From NCBI GenBank assembly GCA_914767715.1, contig OU612066.1, forward strand, positions 12,467,001 through 12,531,000: a stretch of DNA of 64,000 nucleotides, in the 5' to 3' direction. Shown here piece by piece: positions 49,001 to 61,259 of the stretch; the first letter of the stretch is position 1; every line of letters begins with the position of its first letter. This stretch comes from Membranipora membranacea (lineage: Eukaryota; Bryozoa; Gymnolaemata; Cheilostomatida; Membraniporidae). The notes beneath the pieces were generated by a model that saw only the letters and a list, made by a program, of their open reading frames with translations, was not told the DNA's origin and did no database searches. Both the position numbers and the translations under genes were made by a program.

Positions 49001-52000
49001 ATGTGGGATCCGTGGGATATCAACCTACCCTCACACGGAGAAGGTTCAATCTTTATAACCACTAATCTGATAGTAACACGAGGTCAGATACAGGGGGAGT
49101 GTCCTGAACACCCCGAAGTATGGGCTGCTAAATGCAAATCTGACAATGATTGTTCACCTGAGGGTAAACCCTATCACCTTGGTCATGGTGCTAGTACAGG
49201 CAGATGTGATAATTCTACGGGGACATGCGTGATCGAGGCATGGTGCCCTGTAGAGGATGATAGTCCTGTATCTAACCAACCAGTTTTCAGCCATATTGAA
49301 GACTTTACTGTGTATATAAAGAACTTAGTAATGTTTCCTCATCACAATCAGACAGTAACTAATCTGATAAAAGGGATTGACAGGAAGTATTTACGCTCCT
49401 GTCGATATCATCCTCTAAATGATCCCTACTGTCCGATCTTCAGACTCGGGGATATTGTGGCACTCTCCTCTCACGAGGAAACAGGTCATGGTGACAAAAG
49501 ATTTTACGAAATGTCAATCAAAGGAGGCGTCATCTCAGTAGGTATCAAATGGGATTGTAATTTTGACCTGCCACACGACAGCTGTAAACCCCAGTATAAC
49601 TTTACAAGGCTCGATGATATACAGGAGGAAAAAAATGGCAAAAAGATATCGTCAGGCTACAATTTCAGATCCACCCATAAGTACATGGAAGATGGTATTT
49701 GGAAGAGAGACATCACAAAACGATATGGCATTCTCGTCTCCATCAAAACCGAGGCAGTGGCTCGGGCCTTCGATGTGACCACGTTCTTTTTGAACATCGG
49801 CTCGGGTGTGGCTCTGCTAGGAATAGCCACCATCATTGTAGATATATTCATCATGAATTTACACAAGAAGAGGGCGGTCTATAGGGAATGTAAGATACAG
49901 AATTATAAGGATATATTACGTGATGCTATGAGAAGAGGCGCTCAGAGTATATTAAAACACATGGCGTTAAAGGGTAAAAGTAATACTGAACTATGAGACA
50001 AGTTCAAGTGCTCAGACTCTCCCTGTGTTTTTTCTTGGCATTGCATTATCGACCATCGCCAGCCATTCTGTTGTTTATGGACAATGAGGTCTACTCTTTT
50101 TGTTGCACATAATAACTATATTTGTGAAATACGTGTTTTCACTTTTTTATTAAAAATGTTATTGTGGTCTTACAGTTCAACTATTTTTCACTCTTATGAA
50201 TTACACACCATGATTTAGATGTTTTGTTTTACTGACAGACCAAGTCTTATTTTTCAATCATGACCATTTCTTGTTACCACCGTACCCCAGTAACTCCTTG
50301 GTCCAACCGAATGAATTGAGGTGGGACAACCCTTCAAAGGCACAAACACATTTACAAACAGAGTGAATCATTGAAGTATTATCGATATGATTTGAAGTGA
50401 TATTCACCGTTTTAATATGGAGTACTTATATATCTTTAGCAACTTTTAGTTTTGATTGTCCGCTGTGTGATGGCATTGAAGTCGTGAGTGTTAATTAAAA
50501 TGAGACACCACAGAGTTTAATTTCTCATTTTTAAGCGTTGAGAGTAAAATATTCCAGCGTAGAGAAAATTAATAATATGGCTCACAATTTAATCTCCCAT
50601 TTTAATTTCCCATTTTAATCTCCTATTTTAATTAATCTCACAATTTAATTTAATGGCTCACAACGCTTTAATCTCCCAGCATGCCCTCCTCTGAGCCCCC
50701 GACTCTCGCCCCCCCCTTCCGTCTGACGGCCCTCCATCCCTTATCTAATCATAGTTCTTTGAATTAGTTGTTTAGAATTCAATTCACAGGGGATTGTGGC
50801 ATCTGACCGCAGTCATCTCTTAGTACTGAGGCTATTATAGATACGGTGCAATCATCTTTGAGTACTGAGGCTATTCTAAATTTGTACTCACCACATTATC
50901 ACTTGCTGAATCCTGTCCAGTAAAACCCAAAGAGCTGAAAAACAAGTAGAGAATAGAACATCATTATCCTCTCATCAGATCATTGACTGCTTATGGAACT
51001 GCCGGACGAAGTACTTATTTTTACATACAGCAGTGATGGTTTCTGTTATTTTCTGCTCATCATAGAATAATGAGACTTGACATATAACATGATTGCATAA
51101 ATTAATTACCATGTACCTGGAATCAAATTGTTTACTATTTTTAGCGTGGCGCACAGGTCTATGTAGCCTGTCTTGACAAGCTTTGTTGTTATTGGGAGGG
51201 GGTTTGTTCCCCTACACAAAGAAAGCTTGTCAAGACAGGCTAAGGCTTCTTTTGGGACTAGTGTTTTGGAATCTATTTGGGACAATACATACAAGTTGCT
51301 CATTTATAAATACATTCTACCATAGCTGAGGTCTTGGTTCGGTTTGACATGCCAAAATCTAACACCTGGACAAAAAATGACTAATTTATTTGCAGTTACC
51401 TTGATAGACTGGTAATTCTACCAAACACAAAATAGATAAAGAAGAAAATATAGACAGCTAAGGTAAATAAGACAAAATACACATATGAAGGCGTAGAGCA
51501 TGTCAACTGGTGGAGATTTTAAACAATAAACCCTATACACTGTGCTATATTTGTCACCTGGATTTAATCTACTGTTTGTGGGTATAAGGGCAATTGGCAT
51601 TTAACGATCATTGCTGATAACAAGTTGTCCGCTCCCAGAAGTCAACAAAATAAATGTGTTTCTGAGCCATGTATCATCAAATTGATAATATCTGGTCACA
51701 CCATGAATTGAAGGTTGACATGGGAACACGAAAACTCAAGCTCATGAGAATGGTATACGTGTTATCTATTTTTAATTGAACTTTTACCGTATTTAAACTT
51801 TTCGTTTAGCTCATAGCAAACCTAGATTTTCATAATTCGATGTTATTCTGTAAGCGCTACTGGTTGTCAGGCTTCCGCTGGAAACTGCACATCTTAAAAT
51901 CCTGGTCAAACCACAAAGCAATCCAAATGATGTGGAAATAACTGAGTGGCATCTACAATAGACCAAATTTGATCTAGTTTGTCTACATTTAGAGTTGCTC

Positions 52001-55000
52001 CCCTTACCAAAGCTATCAGTGGAGGGTGATCAGACAAACTGGATCAAACTTGATCTACATCTATATAGATAGCAGGCTACACTAACCTGGAGGTGGAGTC
52101 ACCTTGCTCTTTTTTCTCAAGCTCAGTCAGTCTGCTCATATTCTCAGCCTCATAAGTGGATAACATCTCCTTCACCACAGACATGTATGATACAAACTAT
52201 AACAAAAGTCGAAACCAGAAAGTTTGGCTGAAATGGCAACACAAATAAATATAGTTGGATATACATGGATAATGAAAAAAGCACCATATTCCTAGATCGC
52301 GTGGAAAGGAATACCATATAATTTACTTTGGCTCTCAGAGCCAATGTCACCTTATCGCTCATTTATTGAAATATATCAGTTGCCTTCAAAAATCTCTATG
52401 AGACGAGCTTTACCGAACTTTTGTCATTTAGTTGCATTGCACTTGTTCACCGTGAGGTCAACCCAAGTTCATCACATGATCAAGGCCACAGGTCAGAAAC
52501 AGTTAGCTGGAGACTAGAACTATTATATTGTATGTCAAAAGTCAAACATGTGTTTTTAACCTAACTCGAGGTCTATGCCTTGGCTTAGCAAGACTAAAGA
52601 CATTACTAGGCACTAAGTCATTTTCTCCCTGCTCTGACTAACATATATTAAATGCCATGATGACGAACCTGCTGTTTAGATAATGAGTGATCTGCTGAGA
52701 GTGGTAAGAGAAATGGTAGAGATTTAGTAGCTATCTGTTCCTTGGGAATTCCCAGGTCCTTGTTTGTAAATACTATTTTATATATACCTACAAAAAGAAG
52801 AATTGAAAGTCCATGGGATAAATTTGTATGTTATCGCAATCACAAAAATTGTGCGAGAAAATAAGGTTGACTATCACAAAATACTGCAAAAGTTGGAGTT
52901 AAAAAAACAGCCATCATGATCTGATGATAGTAAATTTAGTAACCATTAGATATTATCTGATCTGATTTGTTTTGTTTTGATCCTTCTCACTGATAGAGAT
53001 GACCAATTTTCTGGCAGGAAGACACTCCTCCAATGAAGACCAAAAAAAAGTTTTTTCTGTAACTGTAACTGTCCATAAACTCAAATTCTAACAACTACTG
53101 TATCTATAGTTAATTCAATTAAAATTTATTATGACACATAAACCTGCTACACTGGAAACAGTACGTAGTTGAAGACAGTGGAAAACTCACCAAGAATAGC
53201 CATGAGAATAGCAGGCTCTCTAGAAGGTATCTGAGGCAGGAATGGTAAAACTTCATCCAACACAAACCACTTGTCCATATGTGTCACCATCTTACCGATA
53301 CTAACCAGACACTTAACCCTCAACTGTAACAAGAGACAGATAGACAAATAGACATCAGACTAAGAACGCATTGTCAGAAGGAAGATACCTAGTATGATGA
53401 TATGCAGCAGAGTTGACCGTACCAATATCAGGTTTCACAAGCTGATGTGCACTACTTAATTCAACATCTGATCAGCAATATAGACTTATAAGTGGAAAAG
53501 ATTTGTGTCACATCTACTAGTCACCACACACTTATAAGTCACCACACACTTGAAACCACTCATGAACCATTTCCAAGACAAAACCTCTGTGATCCATCTA
53601 TACACTTACAACTCACTATCTTTGGCCAATAAAAAGGAAAACATGATTCAGATATAAGCAGAGTCTACATGACTATCTGTTTTTCATAACTAGCCTTCAT
53701 TTATAAGTCTGGTTACTTTATCACGGGTTTTTATGGTAAAAATTACATTTCACCTCTTGTTACACCAGCTGACCAGTGAACAATCGCGTGACAACAGCAG
53801 AGTGGGTACACAGGATTACAAAAAATATCGGGTACTTACATTGAGGTACTGAGTAGCTATGCATAGTTTCTTAACTCGGGGTATCACTGAAGTCTTCATC
53901 GATTGTTTCTCTATTAGATATGAGAAGCTCGGTAAAATGTCCAGGCATAGCTCCTGTAACATTAGAATTGAAATCAATCAATCAATCAAATCAATGAGAA
54001 GTTGTTTGAAACCTTGGTTGCCCTTTAATACTTTTAACTAACAACGCATAGGAAAAAGGGTTATATTGAAAAGTGCTTATAATATCCTTTTTTCAGTGCG
54101 GCGTGGTTGAAAGGTAGCAAACTGGAGAGAGGACAACTCTGAATAGAGGCTCAGATTAGAGCTCAGGAAACTGTCTAATGGAGATTGAAAATTTAGGATT
54201 TGTAGACAGGAAAGTTCGCCATTTTGTGCAGGCTTTAAATAGTGGAATTTATGGCTAGATGACATTTATTCCACCTCATTACCCTTTATTCACTCCCACC
54301 TAAGCTAGCGAGAATTTATGTTAGTCAACTTTAAGTCACTTCTGAACAAGCTAAACTTAACTAGACTTAACTTAACTTAAACTTAGCTAGTATATTGAGT
54401 ACACTCAAAGGCGTTAGATATTGCCTTCTCATTGTATGCAAAACTAGAGTTATTCCTGTCTATATAGTGTAAATGTTATATAAACCTATATTATAAGCAT
54501 GTCAACTATATTTATTCTCACTTGCAGCTGGGAGTTGTTGAGCTCTATTGAAGTAAATAACATCGGTAATATATGTGCTTTAGTCTCCCTCTCATCAGTC
54601 TGTTTGAGTAACAGTGTCATATTCTTCAGCAGTAACAGAGGAATCTAAAACAATAACAGATACGCTGACTTGCTTTGCAACACTCATATAAAACAGCCGC
54701 ATAATTTTATTATACATTACAGTTAAGCAATTACGTTCTCTTGAAATGATGGAAGACAACTTTTTACTAATAGATCATGAATTTGGCCAACCAAGATCTC
54801 AGATTAGACTCTCTATTTTAGATTATATAGCAATCTTTTCACACGAAAAATGAATCCGAATGCTGCTTTGTAGGGAGAAAATCAAAATTTCAAACATTCA
54901 AACTTTCAAAATCTAATGTACTCTATATGCTGAGAAGGAGGACGATGACCTCACAGTTACATATACTATATACCTGTATAGGCTGAGAGAGAGGTAGTAT

Positions 55001-58000
55001 GGGTTTGAGTTTAGGGAATATGTGCTCCCTGTACTCTTGTTTACTACATATATCAGCTATAATAAGTATATTCTGCAGCACAAACGGTATCATATCCCTG
55101 TTAGAACATTCCGAGAATAGAGCAGGCAAGACTCTGTATATACATATACTCTGTAATAGGAAGAGATTTTCTTGATCGCACTTATAATCGCATTGATGTC
55201 GTATGCATCTGGTATTTGAAAACAGTAGAGAAATTTCAATCCCATAAGGCCAAAGGAGAAAAGTTTTAACCACCAGGATGTAGTTTTTGAAACCAGAAGA
55301 CAGGCTACACATTTATTAGGTTACTAGGCTCTTCCTTATTACCTCCTATTATCGTTATATTATATTATGTATTCTAACAATATAAATGCATCTTATTATT
55401 ATTTCTGTCATCATCTCCTTATTTATCTTCCTCTACATTATTAAAAACACTGCTTGTACCTGCAGTTATGTCATTTTTCTCAACATTTCGCACTCTATGT
55501 GTTACAACACCAAATTTGTACACAGAGTAATATACATCAGTAACAGCAGTCATGGGAAATTTTACATAACATCAATCGTAAAGAAACATCAGACAACAAT
55601 TTTAACCAGGACCCCGGAAGCATACCTTTACCACACTGATCACGTGATATACTATTGCATGTATATCTCTGATCGATAGAGAGTGAATTAATTCACTTAG
55701 CTTGAGTGCAGCTGAAATTCAGTATTTAGGAGACGTGTGGATGATTACCCAAACTTTTGGATATGCACTTATCATTTTCTCATTCTTTGTTAAAATATTC
55801 TAATTTATATTTAGAAAATCTGATATCACCTTTTAACAGTTTTAGAAGAGCATTTAGCACATGTTTTTGTTAAGAAAAGTGACATCGAAACTGTGTATTG
55901 CTAGCCTAAGCTCAGAAGAGAGAACTAACAATGCAGAGCTAGGTAATTCTGTTTCGTTCATGTCTGTTTGATAAAGTTAAAGTTGTCCTCTCTTTCAGCC
56001 AAATGTAGGTGCTCAATATTTGCGACAGAAGCTCTATCGATCAGAGATACACATACTAATAGTGTAATCTCGAAATCAGTGTGTACCTTTACCACAGCTT
56101 GCCATGTGAGCCTAGTACTAAGGCTATCCTATAGACTCGGTACTAGTTTCATCAAGTCTATGGGCTGACATCACATTGTAATGTTCCAACAGGGTTGAAA
56201 GGTTTCAAGGCTTACTATTCTACTCAGAATACAACCTACTTATAATTTTGAATCTTGAGTGATAAAAATGCCAAGGAGAAAGCACGCGATAGACTTACAT
56301 GAGGAAGCTGTCTTATGACATTAGGTAGTGATTTGAAGAACTCTGATCGCTGAAGATTATCTCTTTGTACCAAAGTGTCTAGATATACGATCGTCATCAC
56401 AGCAATATCCTCAAAGTAGACATTCTACAAAAAATAGAATAAGCCTAACAGGAAGGAATTTTATGTGCATCGGCTCAATATGGTTTGATCTAGCAGAGGT
56501 CGCCAGGCTGCCGCTCTTCCTCACAACTATTTGGAATCACCTTCTAATGCTAGCAAAGCGCACATACCGATCCAGTGTATCACATACGAGACCATCATAA
56601 CTTAAAGTAAACTCATGCCTTACTACAATGTTTTAAAAGAAGCAGAGCCTAATTTAGTAGGCTGCACAAAGTAATAGAGCTTTTGCTGATATTTCTGTGA
56701 GTCTAAAATACAAAAACCGGATCAGTGGTCTCGGAAATGATTACCTTACTGAGTGCCTTTGCTTCTGGCCTCTCACTAGGTTCATAGCTCATCAGTCCTC
56801 TGTATGAGGCATGAAACCCAGATGGGATGTTCCTCAACAATGACTGCCGAAACTTCCTCATCTTAAAAGATTCAACACTTGTATTTACTGCATGCATTTT
56901 GGTCATAACACAGTCAGTCTCAACATGGGCATTAACATTTACCGTTATAGTGATGTTTCATGGTTTAGGCTACAATGAAAGTATACCTTAAGAAGGACAG
57001 AGAAAATTATTTGATTGCACTCATAAGGAAATATGGTATGCTGAAGTCAAAAGTGCTTATAAGGTCATCTATTTATCAGAATTGGACACAAACACAAGAT
57101 TTGGGAGAAATATATGAAGTACATGTGACAGCTGTGTTCATCGGATTATGCCTTTACAAGACAAGCTTTACCTCAAATATATCGAGAGCTAGTTCATACT
57201 GTGTCGGGTCGGCATTTCATCATCAACCACTTGTTTGGAAAGTCGTTGATGATGGAATGCCACCACCAGCTATCCCGACACAGTTTGAGAGCTTAGACTA
57301 ATTAAGAGCACATTACAATTAGAATCATACCTCAGATGCATGTTGCTTGAAGCTAGCCACACTGTTGTGTGACTGAAAAGCAGGTTTACCCTGGTTGTAC
57401 ACAGCATGGATTGTAACTCCCAGGCTAAATAAATCACTTTTGGTATCACAGTAGCCTCTTATCCCACACTCGGGGGCAACATAATCAAGATCAGGTTGGG
57501 TGTAAGGAGGCATGCTGGAGTGCCATTCCTTATAATCGTATTGAGCCTTCAAAAATCAGTGAAATAACAACATTACACACCAACTGATCTACCATGTCAA
57601 GATAGATGAAGACATGTGTTTACTGCTTAAAATGTGATAAAGATTTATATGTGCTTAGCCAAAGTAAAGACAAAATAATGATATGTGACAAATACCACTT
57701 CAACGATTAGTCGGTTCGAAAGTCAAGATAGATTAACCAGCATTGCAATTTCCCTTGGTAACTGTACGCCAATTAGGTCAAGTCAGATACATGATATTAT
57801 TATTTTTTTTCTGACACAGAACAGAACATGACAGATCAGTGATAACTCACATTATTGGGTGATGTTGAGCTGTTAGGAATGCAAAAGTCAAAACCTGAGA
57901 GCTTCCATATTTTCTTATCATTTACAAGTATAGAAGATGGATGTAAACTTCCATGTACCAGCTTAGCATCATTGTGAAGAAAAGACAATCCTTCCAGGAT

Positions 58001-58550
58001 CTGAATGAAGGGGCAAAAAATACTTTAACTGAACTACTAGTAGTTGAAGGTATATTCCTTGGTATATTGCCAAACTGTATGACCTGTTATTGCAGTTGCT
58101 TACATGGAACATTGGATGATCGCTAAGAACTTGACACTGTCTTAGAAATGTTTTTTAATAATATTTGTATTATGTGTATTGAACAGATTAAACCAGAAAA
58201 TAACATCCGATACCCAAGCTGTACCTGAAATTGGAACACTCATTTTTCACACATACAATGCAAATACTTGGCATACCTGTAGCAGACCATATTTGATTTC
58301 CACCTCATCTAGCTGAATTTTAGATGGAGACTCGGGATCAATGGCGTTAGTAAGTGACATCATAACTGGTTCAGTAGCAAACGCCAGGCAATCCCTATCA
58401 ATTATAAAATTTACGGCATATTGTGATGGCATTGCAAGGACAGTTCCAGGGGTGGATGGCAATAATATCTAGACTGCCCACGGCCAGCTTGAATTGATAT
58501 ATTTTATTAATTTATCTGGACGGCTGATCCTGAATCCTGACCTCATAATT

Positions 58551-58583
<33 letters not shown>

Positions 58584-59434
58584 CATAAAAAAGCCATGTA
58601 GTATAAGCGATAAACATCACTCTATCATACTAATAAAGTGGAAAATTACGACAGGCTAATAGGAGTAGCCACGTGGGCTGCCTACCAAAAAAATTCAGAT
58701 TCAACTAATCTAGTTTATGGGCACAGTTTTCTCGAATGACTTTCAAAGATGATATTATTGTACACTGTGAAAAGCAACATACCTGTTTTCCTCAATAGGA
58801 TGTACCACAGAGAGAATCTTAGGATGCCTAAGTTTTGTTAGTTGTTGAACTCCTCTACGAAGACTTGCTATGATCAATTTTTTATCATCTCTAGACATTT
58901 TATCTATCGTTTTCTTCTCAAATACAAAGACTGATGCTGCCTGAAAATCAATATTAATTGATGGATAAATGTAATTAACAAAACAGCATTGGATATATTG
59001 AGAGATTGTGAAGATCGACTCAACAAAGATGGGTGAATGTGTATGTTTTAATGGAAATCAGCAAGCCCAACTGTGGCACATATGCACAAATAAAGCCATT
59101 GACAATTCACATTATATTGATGCTATATAACTGTAAACGGCATAAAATTATACTCAGTTTGATCCAGTTTGCTTGTGTTCGAGTGTGCTCCCCTTCCACT
59201 GATAAGCAACGGCTAATTGGTTGAGGAATGTGAGAGAACTGGATCAAACTAAGTATACACTATTCCATATCTCACCTCTTTAGTAGATTTCTTATGAGCC
59301 CTGTAGATCTTCCAGCATAATTGAGGTCCAGCAGATCCGATAACCTCATCAGGTATCTCATAATCTCCACTGAGAGGATTTCCTGGTAGAACCTCCGACA
59401 CAGTACTCTTTATCCTATTTATGAAAGACTCCAT
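46056..59434 (-). CDS. SCYL2: SCYL2-like SCY1 pseudokinase, complete, 16 exons
   Basis: Family members act on clathrin-coated vesicles and trans-Golgi/endosome traffic. Exons (gene order): 59276-59434, 58783-58940, 58277-58394, 57851-58000, 57331-57546, 56745-56861, 56299-56424, 54974-55150, 54522-54644, 53840-53953, 53191-53323, 52669-52787, 52087-52196, 50892-50934, 46987-47130, 46056-46745. Phases agree and total 2697 nt (898 aa; human 929). The start MESFINRIKSTVSEVLPGNP matches the family. The kinase-like domain (exons 1-6) has HGS for HRD (LVHGSLHPSSILV), GFDF for DFG and an APE remnant (YVAPECG), as expected for a pseudokinase. Exons 7-12 are HEAT-type helices (YLDTLVQRDNLQRSEFFKSL, DKWFVLDEVLPFLPQIPSRE). 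Exons 15-16 are a Ser/Met/Asn/Gln-rich tail ending NDINNFLI. Intron 14 contains the P2X copy B gene on the other strand. Confidence 0.93.
47412..47431. repeat. (GAA)n microsatellite
   Basis: A trinucleotide run in intron 14 of SCYL2, upstream of P2X copy B. Confidence 0.85.
47859..47868 (+). promoter_or_regulatory. TATA box of P2X copy B
   Basis: TATATAAAAG with the same flanks as copy A. Confidence 0.6.
48065..48677 (+). other. 5'-UTR intron of P2X copy B (predicted)
   Basis: Donor GTGAGTAG at 48065 and acceptor tctctag ending at 48677 match copy A. It is longer because a SINE was inserted. Confidence 0.45.
48091..48352 (-). repeat. tRNA-headed SINE inserted in the P2X-B 5'-UTR intron
   Basis: Read on minus, the head starts at about 48350: gtaggaggtggttcggttgg, A box ggttagagcgc, then B box gggttcgaatccc (~48280-48290), then a ~170-bp body and an aaccaattttaaccaac tail. 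Copy A lacks the insert. The acceptor-like stem is poor and there is a non-tRNA body, so this is not a working tRNA gene. Confidence 0.75.
48740..49996 (+). CDS. P2X purinergic receptor, copy B, intronless, nested antisense in SCYL2 intron 14
   Basis: 418 aa, differing from copy A at 18 residues by my alignment. All ten ectodomain cysteines, K70/K72, T190, NFR 308-310, K327 and YxxxK (YRECK here) are kept. TM2 reads GIATIIVDIF, the commoner family form. Differences cluster at the two ends (for example K7R, T41I, V43I; N318D, T334S, M351L, D363A, M364T, F384C). None fall in residues 105-211, where the DNA is identical to copy A. Both copies look functional as coding sequences. Being transcribed against SCYL2, it may interfere with or escape from the host gene's transcription; that is inference. 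Confidence 0.95.
   Translation: MKLQDMRQSAVSWLTTYHTRKLVRFESKLTGILNRAIQLTILITIIVWIFVKDRGYQYFDYSGVASSTTKLKGVATSNSTDPRVGTQMWDPWDINLPSHGEGSIFITTNLIVTRGQIQGECPEHPEVWAAKCKSDNDCSPEGKPYHLGHGASTGRCDNSTGTCVIEAWCPVEDDSPVSNQPVFSHIEDFTVYIKNLVMFPHHNQTVTNLIKGIDRKYLRSCRYHPLNDPYCPIFRLGDIVALSSHEETGHGDKRFYEMSIKGGVISVGIKWDCNFDLPHDSCKPQYNFTRLDDIQEEKNGKKISSGYNFRSTHKYMEDGIWKRDITKRYGILVSIKTEAVARAFDVTTFFLNIGSGVALLGIATIIVDIFIMNLHKKRAVYRECKIQNYKDILRDAMRRGAQSILKHMALKGKSNTEL
51164..51242. mobile_element. Small foldback MITE present only in copy 2
   Basis: The arms tagcctgtcttgacaagct and agcttgtcaagacaggcta are perfect inverses around a ~40-base core. The matching place in copy 1 (~39895-39910) has no such sequence. A related hairpin is at 61021-61100. 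Confidence 0.7.
51967..52063. mobile_element. Foldback MITE in SCYL2 intron 13 (right arm deleted in copy 1)
   Basis: Left gaccaaatttgatctagttt, right aactggatcaaacttgatct. In copy 1 only the left arm remains (~40548-40606), and the deletion also removed the exon 13 donor. Confidence 0.6.
55632..56083. mobile_element. 452-bp MITE with 9-bp target duplication (Mutator-like)
   Basis: It starts CACACTGAT and ends ATCAGTGTG, and inner parts of the arms also pair (tatctctgatcgatagag with ctctatcgatcagagata). The 9-bp flank TACCTTTAC is doubled (55623-55631; 56084-56092), while copy 1 has one TACCTTTAC at ~43808. No transposase. TSD length suggests the Mutator superfamily; assignment is tentative. 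Confidence 0.85.
58555..58583. repeat. (TA)n microsatellite in SCYL2 intron 2
   Basis: An alternating TA run between exons 2 and 3. Confidence 0.85.
59149..59258. mobile_element. Foldback MITE next to the SCYL2 exon 1 splice donor
   Basis: The arms cagtttgatccagttt and aactggatcaaactaagtat end 16 bp from the exon 1 donor (59274-59275). It is related to the elements at 51967 and 40617 by the GATCAA-type ends. Confidence 0.65.
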
Positions 59435-61250
59435 TCTGCTCAAATATAGAGAATACACTTCTAAACATTATGTTTTACCCATTAAGGACAGTGTGTGCGA
59501 CTACCTATCCAATATGAATGAGATCATAAAAATAAAATACCAAAAAGCTTGCGGACACCATATTTAAATCTATGGACTAACATCTCATACCGATTATACA
59601 GGTACGAAGTAAAAGCCTAAGTTATCAACAAGCAAACAGCGGAAGGTTACTGTAAGCGATGAACTAGTTCATTGCAGTAAATACTAACTGCAGTATAAAC
59701 TAATCGATTGTTAGTTGTGTTCACAGGTCTGCAGGTTACACCGACGTGCCTTTAGGAAGAGCATAATATGATGGATGGTGTACACGTTGGTATTTATTTT
59801 TATCAGTTTACGGCTATCCATTATCCAGCTCATGGTTGATTTTAATCAGTTCTAAAAAATTGGTTGATAGGCTCTCTTCAGGTTACTCCGACGCGCCTTT
59901 GGGGAAAAGCATAAGACGGAAGGCTGATAGTGAATGAATTGGATAATGCTTTAGTAGGTAAGTAGTGAAGTGGTTATTACTCCTCTTATCTCAGACAATC
60001 ATTAATTAACAACTCAAGGCTGCCAGACAAGATCATAAGGAACCTTGCCATACATAGGTGCCTAACTTAACTCAGATGAGGATGGGGTGTCAGTGTGTGA
60101 TCACAGTATTGATATATATGTAACCAAGTTGATAAATAATTGTCTTTCATTTATTTGTTCACTATTACTAGATGAAGGGATGAGCTGGGCAAGCAGTAGC
60201 CTGTCTTGCCAAACAAGAAGAATGTCATGATAGGGTAGGCAAGCAGCAGCTGTTGTCTACATTGCCCAATATCTATGACGCCGATGAGGCAGCAAGTTTC
60301 ACTGATACTGGATGACTGTCTCTCTTAGTGGGAGAGAGAGTTACAGGTTTGTTGTGATAATTTTATCAGCAAGTTTAATGTATAAGCACTTGATTAAAAT
60401 AATTTGTTATTAATTTGCTTCATCCACAAAAATCACAGCTTCCGGTTATAAAATGATAAAGCTTGGTCAACTAGAATGTGTTGCTTGAAACCCAAGATTT
60501 CATTGGATGGTTTATGTTTCCTTGTAAACATCCCATGCATTTCATTTTAGAAAAAAAGAAAGAACTGAAATTTCATCAGAGATCACAAATGTGTTCAGCC
60601 ATAATTTCTATCAAACTCATAGCTATAATGTTCATCATCTTTTTAAAATAATGTGGGCAAATGTGTTAAAATGAAAACTTTTCTCTCATGCCTGAAGTTA
60701 GGGTATGAAATGAACTAATTGAAGACAGAGTTCAGAGAGAGAGAAGAAGAAGAATCTGAACTGTGTCTTTGGTTGGGGTCTGAATTCATTGGTACTCAGT
60801 GCTAGTGTATCTGTCTAGACTATACATATACTAGGCCTATATATACATACCAATAAATAATGTTGATCAGTGAGTATGAGGGCTTAACATTCATTATCTC
60901 ATTGAAATGACACAATTTAGTTGTTGTTCATGCATATTGGCATAGCATATCTTGACTAACTATTCAAAACAGCCTACCAACATGGGTTCTGGTGTTGTAG
61001 ACATGTATTTTGCTAACCTTTCTTGACAAGCCTTGTCGTGTGGTGAGTATAGGGAGAAGAAAGCTTAGTTCGTCCACACATCAAACAAGCTAGTCAAGAC
61101 TTAGACAGACAAGGCAAGTCCCTCCGCGTTGTGCATTATCCCCTGTGTACTGCGGACATCTGGAATCTTATCCTGACAGCATTTCTTGCTCAGGACGATC
61201 AAAATGCTGAGCACATGCTAACACAGCTCTTCATATTCTCGCTAAAATAC
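59435..61250. other. Upstream region of SCYL2, intergenic
   Basis: No coding exon recognised. It includes a foldback hairpin at 61021-61100 (tcttgacaagccttg / caagctagtcaaga) and should include the SCYL2 promoter. Confidence 0.4.
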
Positions 61251-61259
61251 GCTATTAAA

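Larger units (their letters stand above)
44939..57125. repeat. Tandem duplication, copy 2 (~12.2 kb)
   Basis: This unit holds P2X copy B on plus and exons 6-16 of the complete SCYL2 gene on minus. It is longer than copy 1, mostly through later transposon and SINE insertions (48091-48352, 51164-51242, 55632-56083). Confidence 0.9.
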
